A stretch of 27,682 bases of DNA from Candidatus Heimdallarchaeota archaeon LC_3 (lineage in GTDB: Archaea > Asgardarchaeota > Heimdallarchaeia > Hodarchaeales > LC-3): assembly GCA_001940645.1 (NCBI GenBank), contig MDVS01000055.1, positions 1 through 27,682 on the forward strand, read 5' to 3'. Numbering within the stretch: position 1 is the first letter of the stretch; each line of letters begins with the position of its first letter. Position numbers and translations under genes: made by a program. Below are positions 1-8,436 of this stretch, piece after piece. A model generated the notes under the pieces. The model was given only the letters and a program-made list of their open reading frames with translations, searched no databases and was not told the origin of the DNA.

Positions 1-954
1 CGATTTAGTAACATTGATGGTCGAGAACGAGTAGTAGTTTCTCTTGACGATACTTCAATGAGGAGATATGGAAAAGAGGTACATGGTGCTGCCTATCAAC
101 ATAATCATGTTGGAGGGGGCACCCAGTTTGAGAATATCATAGTAGACTGCTGGATTACTTCTCTATCATATTTCGATTATGATTTTAAACAATATTTACC
201 TAAAAAATTTTTACAACGCAACCAAGGACACCTTGAAGGCTTTAAAACAAAAATAAACCTAGCAAAACAACTCTTTACAAAACAAATAACCCAATTATTA
301 CTAAAAGGAGCACGTTCAAAACAACTATGCTGTACAACAGATTCCTGGTATCTTTGTGAGGAGCTTTACAAACTTTTTGGAAAATTCAAGGTAAATTATG
401 TGATGGGAACAAAAAAAAACACCCAATATTATCTATTTGGAAAACTACAAACTCTGGCAAAGGGATTTGCTTCTAATGCTAAATGGCGCTTCATTACAAA
501 CCCTGTTACAAAAACAAAGATTTATTATCAGGAGAAAGAGATTAATACATTAATATATGGCCGTTGTAAGGTTTTTGCTATTCGTCAAGGCGATAGTTCT
601 ACTATCAAATATTATTTAACAAATCTGGTGAAGATGACTATTCAGACGTTTTCTAAACGTTGGAGTGATCATTGGGAGGTAGAAAACCTTCATGCGAAAG
701 TAAAAAAGTTCTTTGGGTTTGAAGATTGCTATTCTGGGAAGGAGGACTTTAATTTATGTTATTGGGAATTAAGTTATTTTTTATATTATTTATTCCGGTT
801 ATATCAAGAACAATTACGAAAAAAAGGAATAGATTATACCCTTTTGAAACTTTGGGAATGTTATTGTACTGATTATGATATTTCTAAGGCTAAAAAACAT
901 TTTTATTCAAAATCAAAAATGAAATCGTTTAAAAAGAGGATATTAGCAGGATGA
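1..954 (+). CDS. DDE transposase, 5' end cut by the window edge
   Basis: The frame is open from the first base, so the start lies outside the window; the first internal ATG is at 58. The product resembles DDE-superfamily insertion sequence transposases of the IS4/IS701 kind. What I see: an N-terminal strand ending in SLDDTSMRRYGK (first catalytic Asp), a second acidic site in TTDSWY (about residue 93 counted from the ATG at 58), and WEVENLHAKVKKFFGFEDC near residue 205, which fits the catalytic Glu helix of this superfamily. The C-terminus is rich in Tyr and Leu, as often seen. The catalytic triad looks complete in the visible part, so the enzyme may be functional. The left end of the element is not in view, and I could not define a terminal inverted repeat after 954. 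The exact IS family is uncertain. Confidence 0.8.
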   Translation, partial: RFSNIDGRERVVVSLDDTSMRRYGKEVHGAAYQHNHVGGGTQFENIIVDCWITSLSYFDYDFKQYLPKKFLQRNQGHLEGFKTKINLAKQLFTKQITQLLLKGARSKQLCCTTDSWYLCEELYKLFGKFKVNYVMGTKKNTQYYLFGKLQTLAKGFASNAKWRFITNPVTKTKIYYQEKEINTLIYGRCKVFAIRQGDSSTIKYYLTNLVKMTIQTFSKRWSDHWEVENLHAKVKKFFGFEDCYSGKEDFNLCYWELSYFLYYLFRLYQEQLRKKGIDYTLLKLWECYCTDYDISKAKKHFYSKSKMKSFKKRILAG

Positions 955-1132
955 TGTAAAATCTATGTTAATTTAATATATGATTTTTTCATTTGTTTTT
1001 CACTTAATTTCATGTTTGTTTTTTTCTTAAAATAATTATTCGGATACAATTATTTAACAATCGATGTTATATACTTTTCATAACTTGACCTTATTAAAAT
1101 AGAAGATCATTAGTTAGGTACGCCTACATCAG

Positions 1133-1378
1133 ATGTTTATATCCCCTATCTATAAAATAACGTCTATTGGAATAATAGGAACAATTTATATAAAAGAAAA
1201 ATATAGGAGAAGAAAAATCGACTTGGTATTAGTTAATAAATTAAAGGAATGGTTTATCCAAAATAATGTTTAGCATATAGAACACCAAATATCTTCTAAT
1301 AATTTACAAAACTTGAAAATTTAGAAAAAATTGGGATTTCAAGAATATAGGATCTTAGTGAAACAAGAAATTACATGA
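1133..1378 (+). pseudogene. Decayed GNAT N-acetyltransferase, C-terminal part
   Basis: One frame reads as the second half of a GNAT acetyltransferase: IGIIGTIYIKEKYRRRKI, then LVNKLKEWFIQNNV, IEHQISSNN and [16 protein letters not shown]. This matches the family order of a beta-4 strand, an R-x-x-G-I-G-type acetyl-CoA loop (here decayed to RRRKI), the following helix, an S..N strand and a GF strand. Two in-frame TAG stops interrupt it, at 1271-1273 and 1322-1324; the second sits where a Trp is common in the family, so a TGG to TAG change is likely. The acetyl-CoA loop has lost its glycines. The N-terminal half is not recognisable in 955-1132, which holds only A+T-rich DNA. The remnant ends 22 bases before the next gene. 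Confidence 0.7.
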
Positions 1379-1400
1379 GAAAACGGAAAAGAAAGATAAA

Positions 1401-2402
1401 ATGAAAGCGATTATATGGACGAAATACGGACCTCCAGAGGTTCTTCAGTTAAAAGAGATAGAAAAACCAACTCCCAAGGACAATGAAGTACTGATAAAAT
1501 TACATGCAGCAACAGTAACAGCAGGGGACTGTGAACAGCGAAGTCTCAAATTGCCAATCTGGTACCGGTTCTTCATGCGAGCATATGTAGGCTTCAAAAA
1601 ACCAAAGAAAATAACTATACTAGGAATGGATTTAGCCGGGGAAATCGAATCAATAGGTAAAGATGTGAAACAATTTAAGATAGATGACCAAGTTTTTGCA
1701 ACTACCGGTTTTATTGATATGGGTACTTATGCTGAGTACAAATGTCTGCCTGAAGAACCTGAAGAAGGAGCACTGGCTATAAAACCGGTTAATATGAGCT
1801 TTGAGGAAGCTGCCAGCGTTTCTACTGGGGGACTTGAAGCATTGTGTTTTCTGAGAAAAGGAAATATCCAGAGAGGACAAAAAGTTTTGATTAATGGTGC
1901 GGGTGGAACGATAGGTCCTTTCGCGATCCAGCTTGCCAAGCACTTTGGGACTGAAGTGACTGGCGTTGACAGCACGGGGAAATTGGACATGCTGCGCTCC
2001 ATTGGTGCAGACAATGTTATTGATTATACTCAAGAAGATTTCACCAAAAGCGGTAAGACATATGATTTTATTCTTGACCTGATAAGCAAGAGTCCGTTTT
2101 CACGTAGTATAAAATCGTTAAAGCAAAAAGGACACTATCTTATAGCTAACCCTGGGCTGTCAAAAATGGTTCGAGGGCGATGGACTTCAATGACAAACAG
2201 CAAGAAAGTGATATTCGGGGCAACTAAGCCAAAGACTGAAGATTTAATCTTTCTAAAAAAGCTTATTGAGGAGAAAAAGATAAGATCGATCATAGATAGA
2301 TGCTATCCGTTGGAACAAACCGCTGAAGCCCATATGTATGTTGAAACAGGACACAAAAAGGGAAATGTAGTAATAACTATGGGACATAATAATAAAACCT
2401 AA
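1401..2402 (+). CDS. MDR-family NAD(P)-dependent oxidoreductase (quinone oxidoreductase-like)
   Basis: A 333-residue member of the medium-chain dehydrogenase/reductase superfamily. It has the GroES-like N-terminal domain ([15 protein letters not shown], then [12 protein letters not shown] near residue 75) and a Rossmann domain with the nucleotide loop GAGGTIG at residues 166-172. The structural-zinc cysteine cluster of classical alcohol dehydrogenases is absent, so it belongs with the zinc-free quinone oxidoreductase/enoyl reductase-like branch; NADPH is the usual cofactor there. The substrate cannot be told from sequence. It is a distant paralogue of the minus-strand gene at 17631-18614 and shares its opening (MKAI.W..KYGPPEV). 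The ATG has no strong ribosome-binding site. It stands alone, next to transposase and acetyltransferase debris, and reads more G+C-rich than its surroundings, which fits acquisition by transfer. Confidence 0.9.
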   Translation: MKAIIWTKYGPPEVLQLKEIEKPTPKDNEVLIKLHAATVTAGDCEQRSLKLPIWYRFFMRAYVGFKKPKKITILGMDLAGEIESIGKDVKQFKIDDQVFATTGFIDMGTYAEYKCLPEEPEEGALAIKPVNMSFEEAASVSTGGLEALCFLRKGNIQRGQKVLINGAGGTIGPFAIQLAKHFGTEVTGVDSTGKLDMLRSIGADNVIDYTQEDFTKSGKTYDFILDLISKSPFSRSIKSLKQKGHYLIANPGLSKMVRGRWTSMTNSKKVIFGATKPKTEDLIFLKKLIEEKKIRSIIDRCYPLEQTAEAHMYVETGHKKGNVVITMGHNNKT

Positions 2403-2733
2403 CAACCAGATTAATTTATCCTTGAACGAGTTTCATGAGTTTGGGAAATGAACTTTTAAGAAAATAGACAAATTCTATTTTTAATACAACTAAAAAATCA
2501 CTAAATTGAGTATGTTTAGGGATTAACAAGAAGAATTATGAGTGATTTAAGAAAAGATTAATTTTAGTCTAATGTTTTGGATAAATCTAATTAATGGAAC
2601 TCTTTTTAGAAAATCATCAATCAAATTTAGTTCTTGTTAAAATTACAAAAGGAAATTATTATTATTTTGCAAAAACATTAGTAATAAAAAGAGAGAATTG
2701 ATGTAATTAAGAAAATTTTGATTATTTTAATAT
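2403..2733. other. Intergenic region, one weak mini-ORF
   Basis: No convincing gene. A 35-codon plus-strand ORF runs from the ATG at 2594 to the TGA at 2699-2701; its peptide (start MELFLENHQSNLVLVKI) has protein-like composition but no ribosome-binding site and no recognisable family. The right end, from 2686, belongs to a repeat shared with 14161. Confidence 0.4.
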
Positions 2734-2776
2734 TTATTTGAATTTTTCTGCATGAATGTCTTCATCTTCATCAAAA
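2686..2776. repeat. 91-bp repeat, copy A (partner 14161-14251)
   Basis: The segment matches 14161-14251 with about three differences and no gaps. It covers the last 14 codons of the minus-strand gene at 2734-3315 and 48 bases beyond its stop. The near identity, including non-coding DNA, points to a recent duplication. Confidence 0.85.
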
Positions 2777-3315
2777 TCTTCATCTTCATCGATTGGATCG
2801 ACTAGCTCTGGTGGTTCAGGAGGTTCAGGAACTCCTCTAGGGGGTCTTGGAGTTCTAGGAGGTTTGGGAGATCTATGTACTACTACTCGATGACCTTTAA
2901 GGGCTTCTTCATGCATTCTGTGTGATTCCTCGCGCCTTCTAAGTGATTCTTCAGAAGCTCTTGAATTAACAATAGTCTCTATTACTTCATTAGTTTCAGC
3001 ATCATAAATTTCGATCTTCTCGTAACGCATAATTTTTGAAAGAATTATCAATTTGGGAAGGATATTAGGGATACGAACGTTGTTACAGCGATGAATTTCA
3101 CGAATATATTTATTAAATGATTCTTGAGTCACATCTGATTTTATTTCAAGAGTTCCTATCCTCAGGAAACTAATACGAGCATCAGCTTGCACTAAATCAT
3201 CATTACCTATCTGTAACTCTTCATTATGGCTAATCTCTATTTTTCTAAGTTGTTCTTTGCCTTTGAGAAGGCCAGGTCTGATACCAGGAAATGTACCATC
3301 AAAATTTTTTAGCAC
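2734..3315 (-). CDS. 5'-truncated member of the local RHH/Arg-Pro/Glu-Pro family
   Basis: The product (193 aa from a GTG) is closely similar to residues from about 60 onward of the protein at 23940-24644, from KNFDGTFPGIRPGLLKGKEQ to the acidic end. It keeps the conserved middle domain (ARISF.RIGTL.IKSDVTQ), a basic proline block (PKPPRTPRPPRG), a Glu-Pro block (PEPPEPPELVDPID) and an acidic tail longer than in the paralogue. It has an extra charged stretch (RREESHRMHEEALKG) before the proline block. The N-terminal ribbon-helix-helix-like segment is missing: homology stops at the codons for QDV, and an in-frame stop lies at 3337-3339. GTG at 3313-3315 is the first usable start, and no ribosome-binding site precedes it. 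It may be a pseudogene or a shortened form that has lost DNA binding. A TATA-like box at 3382-3391 could drive it. Confidence 0.7.
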   Translation of the reverse strand: MLKNFDGTFPGIRPGLLKGKEQLRKIEISHNEELQIGNDDLVQADARISFLRIGTLEIKSDVTQESFNKYIREIHRCNNVRIPNILPKLIILSKIMRYEKIEIYDAETNEVIETIVNSRASEESLRRREESHRMHEEALKGHRVVVHRSPKPPRTPRPPRGVPEPPEPPELVDPIDEDEDFDEDEDIHAEKFK

Positions 3316-3669
3316 GTCCTGATCTTGAAAAAAATTCTATTGACAAAATTAGGAAAAGCTAGGCTTACCTATAATAATATTTATATAAAACATCAGAATA
3401 AGGTATTCCTAATTCATTGATATTCTTCTTTTCAAAAAAGGCATTGATTAAAGAAAATATACAAAAAGAATTACTGGAATTTCAAAAATAATAACAATAC
3501 CTAACAAATTAGGAGGAATGTTGGTCTCATAAAGCCAAAAAGACCAGAATTTTCTCATCTTGTTCCAAAATGTATAAGTTTAGATATGGAAAATAATTTT
3601 AATTAATATTTATTAGTTTGGGTATAGTTAAACTCAAAAAAAACAAACTTGAAAAATAAGAGGCTTTTA
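3316..3669. other. Intergenic region with a TATA-like box
   Basis: No gene is recognisable. At 3382-3391 the minus strand reads TTTTATATAA, an archaeal TATA-like element placed about 70 bases before the GTG of the truncated gene at 3315. The element is nearly symmetrical, so its direction is uncertain. AGGAGGAATG near 3511 looks like a start signal but leads to a stop after four codons. Confidence 0.4.
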
Positions 3670-4182
3670 ATGGAAATAATCAAACATGTTTGGAATAATT
3701 TAATATTAACTGGTACTGCTACACTTTTTATACCATTTTTACTATTAATATTAGTAGGGGACATTAATATTGGTGGAGGTTTTCCCGTTCCATTTGATTA
3801 TCTGATTTTAATTTTAGGCATTGTAATAATCATCATAGGATTATTGATTTTATATAAAACTAATATTCTATTCGCTAAAATAGGTCAGGGTACACTAGCA
3901 CCGTGGTCACCGCCAAAGAATTTAGTTATAGTTGGGATATATCAATATGTTAGAAATCCTATGCATACGAGCTTTTTATTTATAATCTTGGGGGAAGCAA
4001 TATTATTTGGATCTTTATCGTTATTTTTATGGTTAATATTCCTATTCATTGTAATTCATCTTTATTTCGTATTTCTTGAAGAACCTGAATTAATCAAGAG
4101 ATTTGGAGAGGATTATTTACTTTATAAAAAAAATGTCTCAAGGTGGATTCCACGATTAAGTCCTTGGAAAAAAAAATATTAA
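3670..4182 (+). CDS. Isoprenylcysteine carboxyl methyltransferase-like integral membrane protein
   Basis: A small polytopic protein of the ICMT/phospholipid-methyltransferase fold. The N-terminal half has two hydrophobic segments (IPFLLLILVGD and YLILILGIVIIIIGLLILY). The C-terminal half carries the family hallmark QYVRNPMHTSF, a further hydrophobic segment, then EEPELIKRFGEDYLLYKKNVSRWIPRL; these residues form the S-adenosylmethionine site in characterised relatives. Methylation of a prenylated, lipid or small hydrophobic acceptor is expected, but the acceptor cannot be predicted. I chose the ATG at 3670 because GAGG lies six bases before it; a TTG at 3649 would add seven residues without a ribosome-binding site. 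The next gene starts 76 bases downstream on the same strand, so they may be cotranscribed. Confidence 0.85.
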   Translation: MEIIKHVWNNLILTGTATLFIPFLLLILVGDINIGGGFPVPFDYLILILGIVIIIIGLLILYKTNILFAKIGQGTLAPWSPPKNLVIVGIYQYVRNPMHTSFLFIILGEAILFGSLSLFLWLIFLFIVIHLYFVFLEEPELIKRFGEDYLLYKKNVSRWIPRLSPWKKKY

Positions 4183-4258
4183 AAAATGAAATTTAAATTT
4201 CTAATGAGTGAATTTTTAAAAAAAACAGTTAAAAAAAAAGAAAAAATTAATCAAACTT

Positions 4259-6223
4259 GTGTATAACAACCAGAGATTAACAGAATTGATGACTGAATCC
4301 TACTCAATTTTAGAGGAGACAATTCATGAGGTATTAGAGACTTACTCGAATGTTCATAGAGGAACAGGTTACAATTCTCAAGTAACCACAATGCTTTATG
4401 AAGAAGCAAGAGAAATTATTTTAAATCATTTTAAAAAAAATAAGTCTGAATATAATGTAATCTTCTCTTCATCTTATAGAACTTATCAAATGATATCAAA
4501 AATTCCTTCTTCAGATTTCATTTTGTTGACCAGTGAAGAAATAGGATTGCCATTAGGAGTCAATGCAATAATAGTTAAGAAGAGTATTTTATCTACAATT
4601 AACCATAGCCAATCTGGGGGTGGGACTGTTAAAATGGTCTATTCAGATTTCACGATTTGGGAAGATGTTCCTGACAGATTTGAAGCTGGTACACCTAGTA
4701 TTATTAATGCGATTGCTCTAGCAAAAGCTATTCAATTAAAAAAAGATAGGGGACCTAATATCTTTAAAATTAAAAGAGATAATGTAAATATTCAAGATCT
4801 TTTTTACCAAGACAGTTTAACTAACTTTTACGGGGAAAAGCTGTTACAAGAATTAAGAAAAACATTAATTGGAAGTGATTTACGTGTCCCTACAGAAAGT
4901 GGAGAGAAAAATTTTATTAATTTTGATAATAGTGCAAGCACTCCAACTTTTTCTCCAATTTGGGATATAGCGCGTATTATTTTAAATCTTTCAAAAATGC
5001 ATTTTCGAGAAATTGTTTCTGAAACTAATAAAATCATATGTGATTTTCTCGATATTCCTGAAAATGAATATGATCTATTATTTACCTCAAATACTACCGA
5101 AGCAATTAATATAGTCTCAGAAAGTTTAAAAATTCAAAATTTAATAGAAAAAATGAAACCAGTAATAGTTAGTACAATAATGGAGCATAATTCAAATGAA
5201 TTACCTTGGCGATCAATATCTAAAGCATCGATTATAAGACTATCAGTTGATCATGAAGGATTTGTAGATTTAGATGAATTAGAGGAACTTTTAGTTAAAC
5301 ACAATAAGAAAGGGTTAAATAAAGATCGTCAAATAAAATTAGTAACCATAAGCGGTGGTTCAAATGTTCTGGGATCATTTAATGACATCAAGGCAATAAC
5401 TGAAATAACTCATAAGTATGGAGCAAAAATTCTAATTGATGGTGCCCAATTGGTACCACATCGTACTTTCTCCGTTAAAGATAATAAAATAGACTTTTTA
5501 ACATTTTCAGGGCATAAAATTTATGCTCCATTTGGGACAGGGGTATTAATTGCTAGAAAAGGAATACTGAAATTAAAATCTGTTACTTATAAAAAAATCA
5601 AACATTCTGGAGAAGAAAATGTAGTAGGAATTGGAGCTTTGGGGAAAGCACTAAACCTATTGAAACGAATTGGTATGGATAAAGTCGAAAATTATGAGAG
5701 AAAACTCACAAAAAAAGTGTTAAAAGCACAAAATAACATTCCAGAATTAATCATTTATGGTGTGAAAGATCCTAACTCCTTGAATTTTGTTAATAGAGGA
5801 GGAATAATTTCATTCACACTAAAAAATGTACCGCATAATCTTGTTGCAAAAGAACTTGCTGAATTAGGGGGAATAGGAGTTAGAAATGGCTGTTTTTGTG
5901 CTCACATTTTAGTTAGACACTTACTAAAAATTCATCCCGTTAGATCTATTAGCGCAGGAGCCGGATTGTATGTTATTCCTGGATTCACAAAAACTTTACT
6001 TCCCGGTCTAGTAAGAGCAAGTTTTGGTATTGAGAATGACATAAATGAAGTTGAACACTTCTTAAAAACATTAAAAATGATTTCCATAAAACGTCAAACT
6101 CCTATTAATAAAATATTAGCCACAACTTATAATGGATCGGGTACATTACCCCATACTGATGTACAGAGGAAAATTAATAAGTCTTTACAGTTTAAGGCTA
6201 AAAAATTCGTTAATCTGAGGTGA
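4259..6223 (+). CDS. Double class V aminotransferase/cysteine-desulfurase-like protein, degenerate first half
   Basis: A 654-residue PLP fold-type I protein, about 150-250 residues longer than a normal family member. Residues 218-600 form a complete domain: NFDNSASTPT, STIMEHNSNELPW with the ring-stacking His310, LIDGAQ with Asp394, SGHKIYAPFGTG with the PLP lysine at 420, RNGCFCAH with Cys545 and Cys547 at the site of the SufS-type active loop, and VRASFG with Arg586. Residues 1-165 are a second, broken copy: SNVHRGTGYNSQ and AREIILNHF match the N-terminal region of such enzymes, then about 130 residues are missing, and the copy resumes at LTSEEIGLPLG, where the usual H-K is E-E, followed by SGGG and RFEAGTPSI. 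The first half therefore lacks the catalytic lysine. GTG start with no clear ribosome-binding site. Cysteine desulfurase/lyase or related C-S activity is likely for the second half. Confidence 0.85.
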   Translation: MYNNQRLTELMTESYSILEETIHEVLETYSNVHRGTGYNSQVTTMLYEEAREIILNHFKKNKSEYNVIFSSSYRTYQMISKIPSSDFILLTSEEIGLPLGVNAIIVKKSILSTINHSQSGGGTVKMVYSDFTIWEDVPDRFEAGTPSIINAIALAKAIQLKKDRGPNIFKIKRDNVNIQDLFYQDSLTNFYGEKLLQELRKTLIGSDLRVPTESGEKNFINFDNSASTPTFSPIWDIARIILNLSKMHFREIVSETNKIICDFLDIPENEYDLLFTSNTTEAINIVSESLKIQNLIEKMKPVIVSTIMEHNSNELPWRSISKASIIRLSVDHEGFVDLDELEELLVKHNKKGLNKDRQIKLVTISGGSNVLGSFNDIKAITEITHKYGAKILIDGAQLVPHRTFSVKDNKIDFLTFSGHKIYAPFGTGVLIARKGILKLKSVTYKKIKHSGEENVVGIGALGKALNLLKRIGMDKVENYERKLTKKVLKAQNNIPELIIYGVKDPNSLNFVNRGGIISFTLKNVPHNLVAKELAELGGIGVRNGCFCAHILVRHLLKIHPVRSISAGAGLYVIPGFTKTLLPGLVRASFGIENDINEVEHFLKTLKMISIKRQTPINKILATTYNGSGTLPHTDVQRKINKSLQFKAKKFVNLR

Positions 6224-6345
6224 GAAGCAAATATAATATTAAGATAGCTGGTCTAAACCTTAATAAATTATCTGTTTCTAATTTAGATTTTCCACCAGAA
6301 ATGAGAGACCAACTTCAAAACCTCAAAATGGATAATTTACAATAA
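6220..6345 (+). CDS. Possible 41-aa protein overlapping the aminotransferase stop
   Basis: A GTG at 6220-6222 overlaps the TGA of the preceding gene in a GTGA arrangement typical of translational coupling, and the frame stays open for 41 codons to a TAA at 6343-6345. The peptide starts MRSKYNIKIAGLNLNKL and ends LQNLKMDNLQ, with a balanced amino-acid mix and no cysteine or membrane segment. GAGG overlaps the start. I do not recognise a family. It could equally be a remnant of a larger gene, because a broken NUDIX gene follows. Confidence 0.4.
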   Translation: MRSKYNIKIAGLNLNKLSVSNLDFPPEMRDQLQNLKMDNLQ

Positions 6346-6452
6346 GATGCAGAGGTAGATTGCCTCTATGAATATTCAAATTTTCCTTATTATTGTTATT
6401 GTTATTGTAGATGTTATCGATGCATGAGTGGGTGGGGACGTATCTATTATAG

Positions 6453-6644
6453 TCTGGAGGAGAATCGATAGAAGAAGCAGCTTTAAGGAAATTACAAGAA
6501 GAAACTGGTTATAAAGACAAGTTCTTGACTCAGGGTCCTTTCACTCCTAAAATTTCTGGATTAACTAATGAACCAACCTCAGTTGTTCTATGTACTACTC
6601 ACGAATCTGAATCAGATTCATCAATTTTGGATGAATGTTCCTAA
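6453..6644 (+). pseudogene. NUDIX hydrolase fragment
   Basis: The frame between a TAG at 6450-6452 and a TAA at 6642-6644 reads GGESIEEAALRKLQEETG and then about 45 more residues with the look of a NUDIX domain of the ADP-ribose pyrophosphatase type. The NUDIX box is damaged. Its first glycine is lost upstream, and the R-E pair that binds metal has become R-K. There is no start codon and the N-terminal strands are missing, so this is a relic of a hydrolase that would have cleaved nucleoside diphosphate-linked substrates. A second, different NUDIX relic lies on the minus strand at 23676-23906. Confidence 0.7.
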
Positions 6645-6920
6645 TTGAAAAGAAAAGCCTTAGCAGTTTCAAGTGATCTCGTAATTAATTTAATACTTGT
6701 CAATATTTGAAATATTAAAAATCATAAAAATGATTTTAATCTAAAATGTAATTCTTTTTCTTGCCTTCATTAATTATTATTGTTCAAAAGGTCTTTCCAG
6801 ATTTGTTTATTACCTCATATCGTGCAGAACAATTTAATAGTGTCCGACAACTATATTTAATTTGTCAGTTAGATTAGAAGCATGTTAAAGTACCAAGGAT
6901 TTAGTAAATTTTTCAAACAG

Positions 6921-6932
6921 ATTTATATAAAA
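6921..6932 (+). promoter_or_regulatory. TATA-like box upstream of the peptide/radical SAM pair
   Basis: ATTTATATAAAA fits the archaeal TATA consensus. The predicted transcription start, about 25 bases further on, would leave a leader of roughly 65 bases before the ATG at 7017. Confidence 0.45.
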
Positions 6933-7016
6933 TGAGTAGGTTTACCTCAGTATATTCTCAAGTTTATTGCTAATTAATCTCTTTTAGCTAAAATACAGAA
7001 TGAGGTTTCAAAAATT

Positions 7017-7205
7017 ATGCTGAAATCAAAAATAAATAAAAAAAATAATTTCAACAACTATTCGTTATCGTTAAGGAAAATCTCATTAATCCTGTTAGCA
7101 TTGTTGATGTTAACATTCACAGCACAACTAACATCTGTACAACCAGTAGAAGTGGTCACCAAAGATATGGAATTCATATCTATGCAAGGAAAGTCTGATT
7201 CTTAA
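7017..7205 (+). CDS. Short 62-aa peptide with one hydrophobic segment
   Basis: The product has a basic, Asn/Lys-rich N-terminus, a hydrophobic stretch at about residues 21-42 (SLILLALLMLTFTAQL in part) and a short polar tail ending MEFISMQGKSDS. This is the layout of a signal peptide or single membrane anchor with almost no mature part. A weak GAGG lies 12-13 bases before the ATG. Its TAA ends one base before the start of the radical SAM gene, so the two are probably translated together. It may be the leftover signal sequence of a larger secreted protein whose body was replaced, or a true small membrane peptide. No family recognised. Confidence 0.5.
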   Translation: MLKSKINKKNNFNNYSLSLRKISLILLALLMLTFTAQLTSVQPVEVVTKDMEFISMQGKSDS

Positions 7206-7206
7206 G

Positions 7207-8298
7207 TTGATTATATTGAATAAGACAACTGATCCTATATCTCGTCTCAATCACACGATAAAATCCAATGTTATTCGCACTTTTTGGACGAGTCTTAAAA
7301 ACCCTCCTTTCGCCTTTTTTCTCTTTCGTACCTACTGGTGGCAGCGTAAAGCTACCCGTCTTAGACAAAACCAACGAAAAAAAGGTCTTGTTGCACCTCC
7401 TTTTCTGATTTTTAGTGTGACTAATCGCTGTAACCTGCGTTGTCATGGCTGTTATGCGCATGCTCAAACACACTCTATATCTGATGAAATAAATGCCGAT
7501 AGATTAAAAACTATAATCGCAGAAGCTAAAGAAATAGGTATTTCTATAGTTTTATTTATTGGCGGTGAACCACTAGTTCGTCCTGAAATTCTAGAAATAA
7601 CTCAAGATTTTCCCGAAATTCTTTTTGTTTTATTAACAAACGGCCTTTTAATTGATCAACCAATGGTCAAGAAGTTAAAGAAACAGAAGAATGTTATACC
7701 TTTTCTTAGTTTAGAAGGACTAGAGCTAGAAACCGATCAACGTAGAGGTTCTGGGACATTTAAAAAATTATTGAAAGTCATGGCATTAATGAAACACCAA
7801 AAAATCTTTTTTGGGACTTCGATAACCATTACAAAGCAAAATTTTGCTGTTGTTACTGATGAAGCCTACATTAAGTTCTTGATAAAAATGGAATGTAATA
7901 TAATTGGTTTTGTTGAGTTCATTCCCGTAGACGCCGCGATGACTAATTTAGTGCTTACAGAAGAGCAAATAAGGAAGAAAAATAATCTAATTGCTTTGTT
8001 TCGTAAAAAATTTTCCCGTATTTTCATAAATCTACCCAATGACGAATATAAGTATGGTGGATGTTTGTCAGGTGGTCGGGGTTTTGTTCACGTTAGCTCT
8101 GAAGGTAAAGTAGAACCTTGTCCTTTTACTCCTCTCTCAGATTCTAATTTGAAGACTATAACTTTGAGGGAAGCATTGCAATCAGATTTGTTAAAAACAA
8201 TTCGCGAAAATAGTAGTCAACTGGATGATTCTAAGGGTGGTTGTACTCTTTGGGAGAATCGCGAACAGGTAGCTGCTCTAATAAAGAAAAAGAATTAA
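7207..8298 (+). CDS. Radical SAM protein with additional conserved cysteines
   Basis: A 363-residue radical S-adenosylmethionine enzyme. The [4Fe-4S] motif is C75-x3-C79-x2-C82 (TNRCNLRCHGCYA), followed by GGEP at 119-122, the SAM-contact motif. The C-terminal part has Cys286 in GGCLSGGRGF, Cys305 in EGKVEPCPFTP and Cys346 in GGCTLWENRE, which look like ligands of an auxiliary cluster. This pattern (long basic N-terminus, PPF.I.SVT.RCN, EPCPF, GGC.LW/F) matches an uncharacterised radical SAM family known in methanogens and clostridia; the substrate is unknown to me. The TTG at 7207 has no ribosome-binding site and follows the peptide gene by one base, so translational coupling is plausible. 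Arginine codons near the start are often CGT, unlike the AGA-rich neighbours, which hints at transfer. Confidence 0.88.
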   Translation: MIILNKTTDPISRLNHTIKSNVIRTFWTSLKNPPFAFFLFRTYWWQRKATRLRQNQRKKGLVAPPFLIFSVTNRCNLRCHGCYAHAQTHSISDEINADRLKTIIAEAKEIGISIVLFIGGEPLVRPEILEITQDFPEILFVLLTNGLLIDQPMVKKLKKQKNVIPFLSLEGLELETDQRRGSGTFKKLLKVMALMKHQKIFFGTSITITKQNFAVVTDEAYIKFLIKMECNIIGFVEFIPVDAAMTNLVLTEEQIRKKNNLIALFRKKFSRIFINLPNDEYKYGGCLSGGRGFVHVSSEGKVEPCPFTPLSDSNLKTITLREALQSDLLKTIRENSSQLDDSKGGCTLWENREQVAALIKKKN

Positions 8299-8436
8299 AT
8301 ATTTCACTAAATTATATTCAAGAATCTATCAGGAACCTCGCCTAATCTAAGTTAAGTTGAATTTAAATTAGCAACTGGTTCTCAGAAGATTATTAACCAA
8401 TTTGCTTTTTTTAAAGGTCTCCCGATAATGAATTAG

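Larger units (their letters stand above)
6346..7016. other. Intergenic region with NUDIX debris and small hairpins
   Basis: Contents other than the NUDIX fragment: an imperfect AGAGG/CCTCT hairpin at about 6351-6367 just after the 41-codon ORF, a TTATTG simple repeat near 6385-6410, and a perfect 8-bp inverted repeat (AAAATCAT, loop AAAA, ATGATTTT) at 6718-6737. A TATA-like box lies at 6921. I see no other gene. Confidence 0.4.

Noticed and set aside
1650..2033. Minus-strand ORFs of 95 and 127 codons inside the first MDR gene
   Set aside because: They are antisense to a clear oxidoreductase and have no family features.
7180..7473. Minus-strand ORF of 97 codons over the start of the radical SAM gene
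   Set aside because: It overlaps the conserved cysteine motif region on the other strand and resembles nothing.
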